A DNA stretch of 64,000 bases from Merismopedia glauca CCAP 1448/3. GTDB lineage: Bacteria > Cyanobacteriota > Cyanobacteriia > Cyanobacteriales > CCAP-1448. The stretch spans positions 1 through 64,000 of the forward strand of contig NZ_PVWJ01000007.1 in NCBI RefSeq assembly GCF_003003775.1, given 5' to 3'. Below, in pieces: positions 1 to 8,386 of this stretch; position 1 is the stretch's first letter; each line of letters opens with the position of its first letter. Both the position numbers and the translations under genes were made by a program. The notes beneath the pieces were generated by a model, which saw only the letters and a list, made by a program, of their open reading frames with translations, had not been told where the DNA came from and searched no databases.

Positions 1-786
1 TAAGGCTCTAGCTGATTCGGCTGTTCCCATTCTCCCTAAAGCGATCGCGCTGGCAATACATACTTCTAAATTTAGATCGTTGAGTAACGGCTCAATATAA
101 CTGACTAAATCTAGCTCTTTAGCTAAGTCCTGACGCAATCCTAAGCCTGTTACAGCCGCTTTTCTGACTTCAGGACTGAAATCTGCCAAACTTTTCCTTA
201 AAATGGCTGGAATTCGAGGATCGTGGAAACTAGATAAGGCGGCGATCGCGTTGCTGCGTACCTCTACTTGAGGATCTGTAACTACGCTCAAAAGTGGGGC
301 GATCGTTTGAGACAGGTGAATTTGAGCCAGGGTACGAACTGCTAATAGTCGGGTTTCTGCTGCTTTTAGTAACTCAGCGATCGCGTCAATAGTGGGAGTC
401 CCAATTTTACCCAAGGTGGCGATCGCCATTTCGGTTAGTTCTGCTTCTGGAGAGGTATTAATAATATTTACTAGGGATTCTACGATTTTGGGGTGCTGGA
501 AATCTGCCAAAATTCCCCCAGCAAACCACCGTAACTCGACATCTGCTTCTTCATCGGTGAGGATCTCTAAAAGAGGGGCGATCGCGATTTCTCCCAGCTT
601 CGGAATTACTTTGACAACATCCCAACGTTGTTGAAAGTCTCCGAATTCTAGTACCTGTAAGGCTAGGGGTAATATTTCTGCTGTTGGTAAGTCAGATGAG
701 GATAAGAGTTTTTGGAGATAATCATTGACAGATGTCCAATCTTGGATACTGGCGGCGCGTCGTACTGGTTGCAAAAGATCCGACAT
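1..786 (-). CDS. HEAT-repeat protein, 3' end cut by window edge
   Basis: The reading frame on the minus strand starts at the ATG whose A is base 786 (MSDLLQPVRRAASIQDW...) and stays open for 262 codons to base 1, so the C-terminus lies outside the window. From about residue 50 onward it is a run of roughly 30-residue helical pairs with the HEAT pattern (for example ADVELRWFAGGILADF, PQVEVRSNAIAALSSF, PEVRKAAVTGLG), similar to PBS-lyase-type HEAT repeats common in cyanobacteria. Such solenoids bind proteins or, in phycobilisome lyases, help bilin attachment; nothing here decides between these. No signal peptide is visible, so it is probably cytoplasmic. Family assignment is good, function is open. 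Confidence 0.8.
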   Translation of the reverse strand, partial: MSDLLQPVRRAASIQDWTSVNDYLQKLLSSSDLPTAEILPLALQVLEFGDFQQRWDVVKVIPKLGEIAIAPLLEILTDEEADVELRWFAGGILADFQHPKIVESLVNIINTSPEAELTEMAIATLGKIGTPTIDAIAELLKAAETRLLAVRTLAQIHLSQTIAPLLSVVTDPQVEVRSNAIAALSSFHDPRIPAILRKSLADFSPEVRKAAVTGLGLRQDLAKELDLVSYIEPLLNDLNLEVCIASAIALGRMGTAESARAL

Positions 787-1009
787 TGGGTAAGTGGAAG
801 AGAAAGGTGAACTTATACCATTTGGCTTTCAATTTACTACAAATTGAGTGAGCAGGGTATTGATTTCTGGTGCCTGGAATAGTTGTGGGATAGCTATTAA
901 GCATGGCGATCGTCTTGTACTCTAGTTATGGGGTAAAATCCTCCATAAGATTTGCCCTCAACCCCTTCGACTATGCTCAGAGTAACCTTTAGCTAGGGTG
1001 AGTATATTT

Positions 1010-1276
1010 ATGCTTGAGCTTTTAATTAGTTTTCTGGTAGCGCTAAAGCCTTTATTAGTCCCAATATGTTCTATTAGTGCTTGGATTTTGATATTTTTAG
1101 TCTTGTTGAGCTTGTGGAGTGCGATCGCCGAAACAATCTACAAAACTCAGCAAATGCATCAAATCCCTTGCTCTCAATGTCAGTTTTTCTGCAACGATTA
1201 TCGCCTTAAATGTACGGTACATCCAGACATCGCTAATTCTGAAGAGGCTATAGGTTGTCGGGATTATCTACCTTAA
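1010..1276 (+). CDS. small membrane protein with Cys-rich tail, conserved cyanobacterial type
   Basis: Predicted 88 residues from ATG 1010; a GTG in the same frame at 998 is possible, but the AGGGTGAG stretch sits at ribosome-binding distance from the ATG. The first half is one or two hydrophobic segments (LLISFLVALKPLLV and ILIFLVLLSLW). The second half is soluble and Cys-rich: CSQCQFFCNDYRLKCTVHP, then a final CRDYLP. The spacing of the five cysteines and one histidine suggests metal binding or disulfides, which is inference. I recognise the KCTVHP...CRDY tail as recurring in small cyanobacterial proteins of unknown function. The stop codon abuts a GGAAGAA heptamer array. Confidence 0.65.
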   Translation: MLELLISFLVALKPLLVPICSISAWILIFLVLLSLWSAIAETIYKTQQMHQIPCSQCQFFCNDYRLKCTVHPDIANSEEAIGCRDYLP

Positions 1277-1308
1277 GGAAGAAGGAAGAAGGAAGAAGGA
1301 AGAGGGAA
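1275..1308. repeat. GGAAGAA-type heptamer repeat (STRR)
   Basis: Tandem AAGGAAG heptamers directly after the stop of the upstream gene. Similar arrays occur at about 7062-7102, 11102-11131, 33539-33568, 35395-35427 and 37078-37119. These are short tandemly repeated repetitive sequences of the kind known from filamentous and other cyanobacteria. Confidence 0.8.
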
Positions 1309-1343
1309 AAATAAAAAGTCGATTTTGGTGGGGAAGAGCTTGA

Positions 1344-1784
1344 TTAATAGTTTATTCGAGATTTAGATGATGGTGACAGCTTGACTAACCTGTGTAAATA
1401 CCACCATCCTAAAATACAGCCCAGAAAATAATGAGGAAAATCCCACCAAACAAAAGTTGTACCCAACAGGAGTTTACCTAAGAAGTGCGATCGCCAAAAC
1501 TCTAGAATTGGTGGATGCCATAATTGGAGAAATTCTAGGCTGCAAGTAAAGATAAATACTCCCAAACAAATGGGAAAAATTTGCTCTTTGCGGCTAAAAA
1601 AGGTAAATAAAATCAAACACCAAAACAATTCATACAAAATGTCCCCAGCCGAATCATTAACCCATTCTCTACCCCAACCTGTATAAAACTTAGTTGAAAT
1701 TCCCGCGATCGCCGTCAAGGTAATTGATAAAAATAAAGGTATTTTTAGATAGTTTGGGGATAGTAACCGTTTGGGGATTTTCAC
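1344..1784 (-). CDS. DUF2809-like integral membrane protein
   Basis: Predicted 146 residues starting MKIPKRLLSPNYLK. It has about four hydrophobic helices and the signature FYTGWGREWVNDSAGDILYE followed by a polar pair in the third helix (SLEFLQLWHPP), which matches the small DUF2809 membrane family (length normally 120-150). Function of the family is unknown. It stands alone, convergent with the small gene at 1010-1276 and separated from the next minus-strand gene by about 100 bases, so it probably has its own promoter. Confidence 0.7.
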   Translation of the reverse strand: MKIPKRLLSPNYLKIPLFLSITLTAIAGISTKFYTGWGREWVNDSAGDILYELFWCLILFTFFSRKEQIFPICLGVFIFTCSLEFLQLWHPPILEFWRSHFLGKLLLGTTFVWWDFPHYFLGCILGWWYLHRLVKLSPSSKSRINY

Positions 1785-1890
1785 AGGAACCAGACTTACG
1801 CAAAGACATTATAGGTAGAGTGGGGATTGCCCACCCTACTCTATATATAGGGTAAATTTTGGAAATTTGCGTAATTCATAACGAATTAAC

Positions 1891-2595
1891 TTAACGCAAA
1901 GCTAAATCAGATTGTAAAGTTAGCTCTAACTCTCGATCTGGTTCGATGACAATCACCTCACCTCTCTTTTTATTACCCAAAATCCAACCGCCCACAGCCC
2001 CAAGCCCTGCACCGCCGATGATTTCGCCTAATCCAATCTTGCGATCGCCTGTCACGGCTGCTAAAATGGCGGCGGCACCAGCCCCAATTGCCGCACCTTT
2101 GAGGATAGAACCAGTATTATTGCGGTTAACTTCTTCGCGATCGTTAACTACTTCCGAAACTGCATCGAAACGGACGTTATTGCCATATAATCTTAACTCT
2201 CTGGCAACAAATCGCACCCCATCATCTTCAGGTTCCAATCTTCCCGAAACATCAGTTCCAGCCGGAATTAAAACTCTACCTTGGCGAGATTTAATATTAG
2301 CTGCTACTTGTAAGGTAATGGGAACAGTTTCATCGGGAGAAACGACAATTTTTTCAGCGCGATCGTAACGCACTGGAATTCTAGTTCCATCGGGAATAAC
2401 TACGCGATCATAGTAGGAAGAATTAGAGCGAGAAGGATAAGAAGGATAGGAAGGATAAGAATCGGTGCGAGAGCGGGAGGGAAATAATTGAGCAGAAGCA
2501 GAATTGGCAGAAATAATGGGGAGAGAGGCACTAGCTATGGTTCCAGAGACTAATAGTAATGCAGTTCCCGATCTAACCCAGTTTAAGGCAAACAT
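1891..2595 (-). CDS. exported protein with beta domain and glycine-zipper segment
   Basis: Predicted 234 residues. Residues 1-36 form a Sec signal peptide (basic start, hydrophobic core ALLLVSGTIASASL, AxA-type site SASA). A Ser/Tyr/Pro-rich linker (SYPSYPSYPSRS) follows. Residues about 65-150 form a beta-rich domain (RIPVRYDRAEKIVVSP, IPAGTDVSGRLEP) resembling the N-terminal part of TrbI/VirB10-like or conserved cyanobacterial envelope proteins. Residues about 160-205 contain Gly/Ala-rich segments (GAAIGAGAAAILAAVTG, GGAGLGAVGGWILG) typical of a glycine zipper that can insert in or associate with membrane. The C-terminus repeats an EPDRELELTLQSDL strand. Function unknown; a periplasmic or outer-membrane location is inferred. 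Confidence 0.65.
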   Translation of the reverse strand: MFALNWVRSGTALLLVSGTIASASLPIISANSASAQLFPSRSRTDSYPSYPSYPSRSNSSYYDRVVIPDGTRIPVRYDRAEKIVVSPDETVPITLQVAANIKSRQGRVLIPAGTDVSGRLEPEDDGVRFVARELRLYGNNVRFDAVSEVVNDREEVNRNNTGSILKGAAIGAGAAAILAAVTGDRKIGLGEIIGGAGLGAVGGWILGNKKRGEVIVIEPDRELELTLQSDLALR

Positions 2596-2670
2596 CTCAA
2601 GCTACTCCTTAGTGGAGAATAATCCTAGTAAACTAACTGACGAGCTAAGTTAGGAGTTTGTTTCTGAGAT

Positions 2671-2817
2671 CTATCTATTTGTATTTCTATCACTTGATAG
2701 GCGATCGCGCTGTGATGCAATAAACTGTTCGATAGATGCGTCGCGTTGGCGAAGCCTCTCCTCTGGAGAATCGAGCAATGTTCCGTCTAAATCAAAAATA
2801 ACTGATTCGATCGCCAT
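2671..2817 (-). pseudogene. truncated HAD-family hydrolase fragment
   Basis: A 48-residue minus-strand frame begins MAIESVIFDLDGTLLDS, the unmistakable DxDGT motif I of haloacid dehalogenase phosphatases, and continues into IEQFIASQRDRL, which is the next conserved stretch in the cyanobacterial members. The frame stops at base 2671, and HAD enzymes need about 200 residues, so motifs II-IV and the cap are gone. Between the two conserved parts sits PEERLRQRDA, encoded by GAGAGGCTTCGCCAACGCG, a palindrome half common in dispersed cyanobacterial repeats. I read this as a degraded gene interrupted by a small repeat and then deleted downstream. Confidence 0.7.
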
Positions 2818-2925
2818 CCAATAATTGGGGGTGCTAAGCGGAAGATGAGTAATTCCCCCTGTAGATTATATTTATACCAGTCACCAGAATAGTTAGGATA
2901 TTTTCAAACCCTAAATTTTACGGCT

Positions 2926-3008
2926 GTAAAGACGTAGCAGTGCTACCTCCTGACTAGCCCCTGCGGGGCGGCTTCGCCTACTGACTTCTGACTCCTGACT
3001 CTGACTCC
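2926..3008. repeat. repeat cluster: GACGTAGCAGTGCTAC palindrome half and TGACTTC heptamers
   Basis: The first part is a degenerate copy of the palindrome also seen at 5436-5464 and 8387-8416. It is followed by GCGGGGCGGCTTCGCC and tandem TGACTTC/TGACTCC heptamers that run up to four bases before the ATG of the penicillin-binding protein gene, so any ribosome-binding site there is made of repeat sequence. Confidence 0.7.
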
Positions 3009-3011
3009 ACC

Positions 3012-5264
3012 ATGACTAATCCCCAACCACCGAATTCTTCTAAAACCATTTTGGGTCAAATTACGCAAGCCGTACACACGATCCAAGCAAAAGCTAACTT
3101 TTCGCAATTGGTCTTGAAACCCAATGCTAGAGTACCGGAATTGAGAATTCAAGAGACGGATACACCCCAGCCTCAAGTCTATCCATTATTGGGAGATAAG
3201 TATGTGGTGGGGCGCAGTTCGAGATCTTGCGATATTGTGGTGCGGAATCCTGTAGTCAGCCAAATCCATTTTTCAGTCCAAAGGGAAGGGAAACGGGCGT
3301 TTACGATTAAAGATGAGAACTCGACTAATGGAATTTATATCGGTAGGAGACGGATTAGTTCTTTACCACTGAGGCATGGAGATAATTTTACTTTAGGTCC
3401 GCCAGAGTTAGCCGCAGCCGTTAAGGTTAAGTATCATAACCCGCCATCCTGGTATAAGAAGTTATTTGGCTATACTTTGTATGGAATTGGGGGAGTTACC
3501 GCTTTAATTGCGGGGGCGATCGCGATCGCTTCAGCACCAGTATCTGTGAAACCCTTAAAAGATGCGACAGGACCTGTCGTCATCTATTCGAGAGATTTGG
3601 AAGCACCTTTGCGTCAGCCTCGGAATCAGGCTCACGTAGATATGACGAGTCTCAAGGAGTTTTCACCTTATCTACCCCAAAGTTTGATGGCATCAGAAGA
3701 TGCGCGGTTTAATTGGCATTTTGGAGTCGATCCGATTGGGACTTTACGCGCTATTTTGATTAACACCCGCAAAGGGGAAGTCCGTCAGGGGGGTAGTACT
3801 TTAACTCAACAAGTTGCGCGCAGTTTATTCCGCGATTATGTGGGGACAGAAGACTCAATCGATCGCAAAGTTAAAGAAGCTATAGTCGCAATTAAGCTAG
3901 AAAGCTTTTACAGCAAAGACGATATACTCTTAACTTACCTCAATCGAGTGTATTTGGGTGAGGAAATCTTTGGATTTGAAGATGCCGCCCGTCAATACTT
4001 TGGTAAATCGGCTAAAGACCTCACTTTTAGCGAATCGGCTACCTTGGTCGGAATTTTACCCGCCCCAAATGCTTTTAATCCCTGTGCTAGCCCTGAAAAG
4101 GCTCTAGAACGTCGAAATTTAGTTATTGAAAGGACTTTGGGTTTAGGTTGGGTTACCACCGAAGAAGCGCGCCAAGCTAGGCGATCGCGGATTGATGTAA
4201 AGGCAGGGGCGTGCGATGCAATCAAGAGAACTCAAGCTCCGTATTTTTATAGTTATGTTTTCGCGGAGATGGAGCAGATTTTAGGAGAAGAATTGGCTAA
4301 AGAAGGAAATTTTATTGTTGAAACTGGTTTAGATTTAAACTGGCAAAAACAAGCAGAACAGAACCTTCGCAATAGTATTAGTACCAATGGCAAAAACTTC
4401 CGCTACTCTGAAGGTGCATTAGTCACTCTTGATGCTAATACCGGAGAAATTAGGGCGATGGTGGGAGGAACGAATTTTCAAAAGAGTCAGTTTAATCGAG
4501 CTACAAAAGCAAAAAGGCAGCCAGGTTCTACTTTTAAGTTGTTTACTTATACTTCTGCTATTGAAAGGGGGATTTCGCCGGGAAAGTCGTATTCCTGCGC
4601 TCCCTTAACTTGGCAGGGACAAGCTTATAAAGGTTGCGAACGGGCGAACACACCTGCTGTCACGATGGCTGACGGGCTAGCTTTATCAGAAAATGCAGTA
4701 GCTTTGCGGGTTGCTCAAGATGTAGGCTTAGATCGAGTGGTGGAAATGGCACAAAGATTGGGGGTGCAATCCCCTTTAAAATCGGTTCCTGGCTTGGTAT
4801 TAGGGCAAAGTGAGGTCAACGTGCTAGAAATAACTGGTGCTTACGGTGCTGTAGCCAATCGGGGAGTGTGGAACCGTCCCCACGCTATTAGAAGGATATA
4901 TGATAGCAGCCAGTGTCGCGATCGCTCTAAACCTCAAACGTGTGTCGTCGTCTATGCGGCTGACAAAGATGAAACTGTGCCCAAAAGGGTGCTAAATGCT
5001 GATACTGCTGTAACTATGACTACCATGCTGCAAGGGGTTGTTCAACGAGGTACTGGTAGAGGTGCGGCGATCGGTTTGGGTGAAGAAGCGGGAAAAACTG
5101 GAACGACTAACCGAGGAGTCGATCTATGGTTCGTCGGTTTTGTACCTAGCGAACGCCTAGTAACAGGAATTTGGTTGGGAAATGACGATAACAGTCCCAC
5201 TCGCGGGAGTAGCGCCCAATCTGCTCGACTCTGGGGCGATTATATGCGGCAGATCTTGAGGTAG
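3012..5264 (+). CDS. class A penicillin-binding protein with N-terminal FHA domain
   Basis: Predicted 750 residues. Order of domains: an FHA phosphothreonine-binding domain at about 60-130 (YVVGRSSRSCDIVV, then SQIHFS and NSTNGIYI); one transmembrane helix at about 155-180; a GT51 glycosyltransferase at about 200-370 with catalytic Glu229 in SEDARF and the GGSTLTQQ motif; and a transpeptidase at about 430-735 with SxxK at Ser506-Lys509, SxN at Ser559-Asn561 and KTG at 695-697. It polymerises and cross-links peptidoglycan in the periplasm. All catalytic motifs are intact. The cytoplasmic FHA domain implies recruitment by, or sensing of, a phosphorylated protein; a Ser/Thr kinase gene lies 13 kb away, but no link is shown. 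The start is set by the FHA length and the first ATG after the repeats. Confidence 0.92.
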   Translation: MTNPQPPNSSKTILGQITQAVHTIQAKANFSQLVLKPNARVPELRIQETDTPQPQVYPLLGDKYVVGRSSRSCDIVVRNPVVSQIHFSVQREGKRAFTIKDENSTNGIYIGRRRISSLPLRHGDNFTLGPPELAAAVKVKYHNPPSWYKKLFGYTLYGIGGVTALIAGAIAIASAPVSVKPLKDATGPVVIYSRDLEAPLRQPRNQAHVDMTSLKEFSPYLPQSLMASEDARFNWHFGVDPIGTLRAILINTRKGEVRQGGSTLTQQVARSLFRDYVGTEDSIDRKVKEAIVAIKLESFYSKDDILLTYLNRVYLGEEIFGFEDAARQYFGKSAKDLTFSESATLVGILPAPNAFNPCASPEKALERRNLVIERTLGLGWVTTEEARQARRSRIDVKAGACDAIKRTQAPYFYSYVFAEMEQILGEELAKEGNFIVETGLDLNWQKQAEQNLRNSISTNGKNFRYSEGALVTLDANTGEIRAMVGGTNFQKSQFNRATKAKRQPGSTFKLFTYTSAIERGISPGKSYSCAPLTWQGQAYKGCERANTPAVTMADGLALSENAVALRVAQDVGLDRVVEMAQRLGVQSPLKSVPGLVLGQSEVNVLEITGAYGAVANRGVWNRPHAIRRIYDSSQCRDRSKPQTCVVVYAADKDETVPKRVLNADTAVTMTTMLQGVVQRGTGRGAAIGLGEEAGKTGTTNRGVDLWFVGFVPSERLVTGIWLGNDDNSPTRGSSAQSARLWGDYMRQILR

Positions 5265-5311
5265 GGTGGTTTAACGAAGTCAGAAGTCAGAAGGAGGGGC
5301 GCAAAGCTTTC

Positions 5312-5536
5312 ATTGGTGTCAACTTAAGGCTCAAATGATTGCTGCACGCTGGTTTTGAGCCACAACCGCCCGGAGGTTGAAAACCCCTGGCTTATAGCTA
5401 AAGTCCTCTAAAGAGGACTCTAAGAACTATTTTCAGTAGAGACGTAGCACTGCTACGTCTCTACCAGTGGACTTGGGCTACTCGCTTTGAACTTGAGTTC
5501 ACGGCGGGGTAAAGGTTTCACGTTAAGGTGAAGGGC
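5312..5536. repeat. MITE-like element, copy A (degenerate end, nested palindrome)
   Basis: Begins ATTGGTGTCAACTTAAGG and matches, in opposite orientation, the 205-bp element at 35466-35670 along its length: the shared blocks are GGTTGAAAACCCCTGG, AAGTCCTCTAAAGAGGACT, the GGACTT/GAACTTGAGTTC part and GGGGTAAAGGTTTCACG. The far end (CGTTAAGGTGAAGGGCAT) has lost the GTTGACACC terminus seen in copy B. No coding capacity. It fills most of the gap between the PBP gene and the Tudor-domain gene. Confidence 0.8.
5436..5464. repeat. 29-bp palindrome nested in MITE copy A
   Basis: GTAGAGACGTAGCA, one central C, then the exact reverse complement. It replaces the left arm of the AGTCCACTTCAGTGGACT hairpin that copy B keeps at this place, so it looks like a later insertion. 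Related halves occur at 2926 and 8387. Confidence 0.8.
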
Positions 5537-5572
5537 ATAATTCTCTGATAATCCTAATTAGGGAACATGGGA

Positions 5573-6880
5573 TTAGGAAATATCATCCAAATCAACCCAT
5601 TCGTCGTAGGATGAGTCATAACCTACATACTGCACGAAGTATTGTTGACCTTGGGTTTTGCCAATAATTGCCGAAAACCACTCTTCTTCATCTTCATCCC
5701 AGACTTTAACTTTATCACCGATCGCATATCCATTTGCGTCAGAGGAACTGCGATCGCGAATGCGGATATCGTCTTCTTCAACCCATTCATCATCCGATGA
5801 ACCGTAACCGACGTAATGTATAAAGAATCGTTTCTCAGCAATTTTCTCAATCGTGGCTTGATACCAATCCTCGTCGTCTTCGTCCCAAACTTCTATGCTT
5901 TGATTTACCGCATACTTATCGCTGGTATTTGAGTTTGCAGGAGATAAAACCCGATCTTGGCTGGGTTTTGGTGCTGCTAAAACTTCTGCTTTGACTAAAG
6001 CGTGAGCTTGTACAATTAATTTACGAGCTACAGTTTGGATTCCTGTATGTTCGTAATAATTGGTGGTTTGGTCTAAAAATGCAGCCACAAAATCTAAGTT
6101 ATCATCAGCAATTTGAATAAAATTACCTAAACTGCTAGAAATAGATTGGGGCGTTACACCTGTCTTGGAGACTAAATTACTCATCCAACCTTGTACCGAG
6201 TTAAAACCTTGAGTAATAAAACCAAGTTTATCGGTGGGGTTGCTACCTGGCAAAGAACTGCTTACGGTTGAAAAGAGAGGATTTTGAGTAATTGCAGTGG
6301 TATCTGCGCTAGTCATAATTCCCTGGATTTTGCCCAAAAAGTCAGGACCTAACGGCAAAATTCCATCTAAACAAACTAAAGCTACCATCCGCATTAAAGA
6401 TGCATCTTGGTAGTGAGTTCCCAGCGAATTGGCAAATTCTTGAGGATTGGGTTGGGGAATACCGTTAAGTTTCGAGAAAGCAATGATTTCGATCGCGATT
6501 TTGAGGACTAGATCGATAGTTTGGGTTACGTCTGCTTTGGGAGTGATGTTGCCTAAGAAAGAGAGAAAGCCGATTTTTTCCCCAACTTTGTTCGCTAAAG
6601 CTGCCGTTGCCATTGCCGTATCTGCTTTATCAATGATTTGATAGAGTTTAATGGCACTTTGATAGCCTTGTTGCGGGTCGTGATATAAAGTAGTAGCGCG
6701 ATCGCGAATTCTTTGAATTACATTAGCATCGGTTTCTCCTGTAATTGTGCGGATACTATTGTCAAACCCGACTAAATTACTCCACTGACTTGGTGCTACA
6801 AAATCAAGAGCTTTTAATACTTTGACGGTAATATTATCATTAGGTAACTCATCAACCAATTGAATAATTGATTTATCCAT
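5573..6880 (-). CDS. helical protein with two C-terminal Tudor/chromo-barrel domains
   Basis: Predicted 435 residues from ATG 6880 (MDKSIIQLVDELPNDN). An in-frame upstream ATG at 6919 is less likely because GGAG lies eight bases before 6880. Residues about 1-320 are mostly helical and low in known motifs. Two tandem beta-barrel domains follow (about 328-372 and 385-432), each built as [IK]-V-WDED-E-W-[YF]-A-I ... FxxHYVGYxSSxDEWV, the pattern of Tudor-knot/chromo-barrel or agenet-like folds that in eukaryotes bind methyl-lysine. The aromatic positions Trp/Tyr/Trp are kept in both copies. No signal peptide. Target and function are unknown; protein-protein binding is the safest inference. Confidence 0.75.
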   Translation of the reverse strand: MDKSIIQLVDELPNDNITVKVLKALDFVAPSQWSNLVGFDNSIRTITGETDANVIQRIRDRATTLYHDPQQGYQSAIKLYQIIDKADTAMATAALANKVGEKIGFLSFLGNITPKADVTQTIDLVLKIAIEIIAFSKLNGIPQPNPQEFANSLGTHYQDASLMRMVALVCLDGILPLGPDFLGKIQGIMTSADTTAITQNPLFSTVSSSLPGSNPTDKLGFITQGFNSVQGWMSNLVSKTGVTPQSISSSLGNFIQIADDNLDFVAAFLDQTTNYYEHTGIQTVARKLIVQAHALVKAEVLAAPKPSQDRVLSPANSNTSDKYAVNQSIEVWDEDDEDWYQATIEKIAEKRFFIHYVGYGSSDDEWVEEDDIRIRDRSSSDANGYAIGDKVKVWDEDEEEWFSAIIGKTQGQQYFVQYVGYDSSYDEWVDLDDIS

Positions 6881-7048
6881 AGCTAATTCTCCAAACCACA
6901 AATAGTTATTACAAAACAATAAGGTTCCGATATGTACGTGTAATTACGTAAGCTTTAAGAGAAACCTATTGCATATTGATAGAGTTCCCAAATCTAATAG
7001 AAAAGTAACTTGTTTGAGCAATGAAAGTTCACCTAAGCTGCTGTGAAT

Positions 7049-7633
7049 CTAAACTATATATTTGCTTTCCCTTCCTCCTTCTTCCCTCTTCCCTCTTCCT
7101 TTATTCAACAAATATTGCAAGTAGTTAGCCGCAGTAATTGACTGTTTCAAACTCGAAAATATGTCTAAATTTGAGATAGAATAACCATTAGTTAAATGAG
7201 GCGATCGCCAAAATTCTAAATGTGCTACTGGTGGATCTGCATAGAAACTTTCCACACCAGTTCCCAACCAAGCCGAAGTGACGTGAGTAAAATAATCGTG
7301 ACTGAAGCGATAGATCTCAAAGTTACCAAATAAAGGCACGCCCCAACCATCAAAAGCTACCAAAGCTTCGACTTTTCCACCTGATAATTGCCACAACCAA
7401 GCAGCAGCTATAGCACCTACCACTCCAGCACTAAAACCAATCAAAATTAGCTGTGATGTTCGATCTATTTGATGTCGACTCAAAAAGTGATAAATATCAA
7501 GTCCACAGTAGCCTGGGTAAAGATCGCTAGGAAACATTAATACTTCTATCCCTTGCCAATTAACTGAGTCAACAAAACTTTGAGTCAGAGAAGGGGCATG
7601 AACGCCAGGACAAATAACCGCGATCGCACTCAA
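7049..7633 (-). CDS. alpha/beta-hydrolase-like conserved protein
   Basis: Predicted 194 residues. The frame has no ATG at a suitable place; TTG at 7631-7633 gives MSAIAVICPGVHAP, the expected first beta strand, so I take it as the start. LILIGFSAGVVGAIAAAW is a nucleophile elbow (GxSxG) after a strand, as in alpha/beta hydrolases. A conserved Asp/His pair cannot be fixed by eye. The last residues (KGRGKREEGGRES) are encoded by GGAAGAA-type heptamers and are not part of the fold. Divergent from the exported-protein gene at 7686, with about 50 bases between. Substrate unknown. Confidence 0.65.
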   Translation of the reverse strand: MSAIAVICPGVHAPSLTQSFVDSVNWQGIEVLMFPSDLYPGYCGLDIYHFLSRHQIDRTSQLILIGFSAGVVGAIAAAWLWQLSGGKVEALVAFDGWGVPLFGNFEIYRFSHDYFTHVTSAWLGTGVESFYADPPVAHLEFWRSPHLTNGYSISNLDIFSSLKQSITAANYLQYLLNKGRGKREEGGRESKYIV

Positions 7634-7685
7634 TTTTTTTGGCTACAATAGGGACATCTTAAGATTTCAACTTTGAGGTAAAGTG

Positions 7686-8105
7686 ATGACTAAGCTACCT
7701 CTGTTATCTGGTTTGGGGGTTTCGCTAGGACTACTTTTCCTGGTTACTCAGGCTGCACCTAGTTTGGCAAATCCCGTCAGAGTCTATTATCCCATTAACA
7801 GGTATCAACCATACCAAGGTTATACTAACTGGATTTATGGTAGTCCGATTCCCGCTCCCATGCCAGTTAATCCTATTACTGGAAGCGCGGTGAATTCTCA
7901 GTCCTACAATGGGTATATCATTAGACAGCCTCTAAATAGAAGCTATCGACGAATCAATAATTCAATTTTGGTAAACCCTACAGTCATTAACTCCCAAGTA
8001 TCCAATTCAGTTTTAGTCAATCCTGTGGTTGTTGATACCGATTCAGACTTACCTGTTTATCTGAGGAGATCTGAGGGATATAGGAACCAATACTGGCATT
8101 ATTAA
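7686..8105 (+). CDS. small secreted Asn/Tyr-rich protein
   Basis: Predicted 139 residues. GAGG lies seven bases before ATG 7686; a GTG one codon earlier is also possible. Residues 1-28 are a signal peptide (LSGLGVSLGLLFLVTQAAPSLA). The mature part is rich in Asn, Tyr, Pro and Ile and carries the reiterated phrase NSILVNPTVINSQ / NSVLVNPVVVD. No known domain is recognised, and no cysteines or lipobox are present. A secreted or periplasmic location is inferred. TACAAT at about 7644 could be its -10 box. Confidence 0.6.
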   Translation: MTKLPLLSGLGVSLGLLFLVTQAAPSLANPVRVYYPINRYQPYQGYTNWIYGSPIPAPMPVNPITGSAVNSQSYNGYIIRQPLNRSYRRINNSILVNPTVINSQVSNSVLVNPVVVDTDSDLPVYLRRSEGYRNQYWHY

Positions 8106-8267
8106 TCCGATACTACCAATGTCCAGCTAAGATAGGATATTCCTCCCAAAATAGCTGCCCTGTCACATCTATTTTTCTGGCAAAAGTTGTCTAAAGCTGG
8201 TATAATGAATCTTGGAATTTTGCCAACCTAAAATTCCCAGCAAAACTCAAGTAAAAATATCTAATTC

Positions 8268-8339
8268 GCTGGTGTAGCTCAGTGGTAGAGCAACGCACTT
8301 GTAATGCGTGGGTCGCAAGTTCAACTCTTGTCACCAGCT
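8268..8339 (+). tRNA. tRNA-Thr (UGU anticodon)
   Basis: A 72-nt cloverleaf: acceptor GCTGGTG pairs with CACCAGC, D-arm GCTC...GAGC, anticodon stem CGCAC/GTGCG with loop TTGTAAT (anticodon TGT), and a T-arm containing GTTCAACTC. The discriminator base is T and CCA is not encoded. No tRNA partner lies next to it. Confidence 0.95.
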
Positions 8340-8386
8340 TTGTTAAATAATACGATTTTCATTTTGTTGTGGTAAATAATTGGTGT

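Noticed and set aside
722-904. 60-residue minus-strand frame
   Set aside because: It overlaps the start of the HEAT gene in another frame and has no features of a gene.
1946-2368. 140-residue plus-strand frame
   Set aside because: Antisense to the exported glycine-zipper protein, with no domain and biased Pro/Ser/Ala composition.
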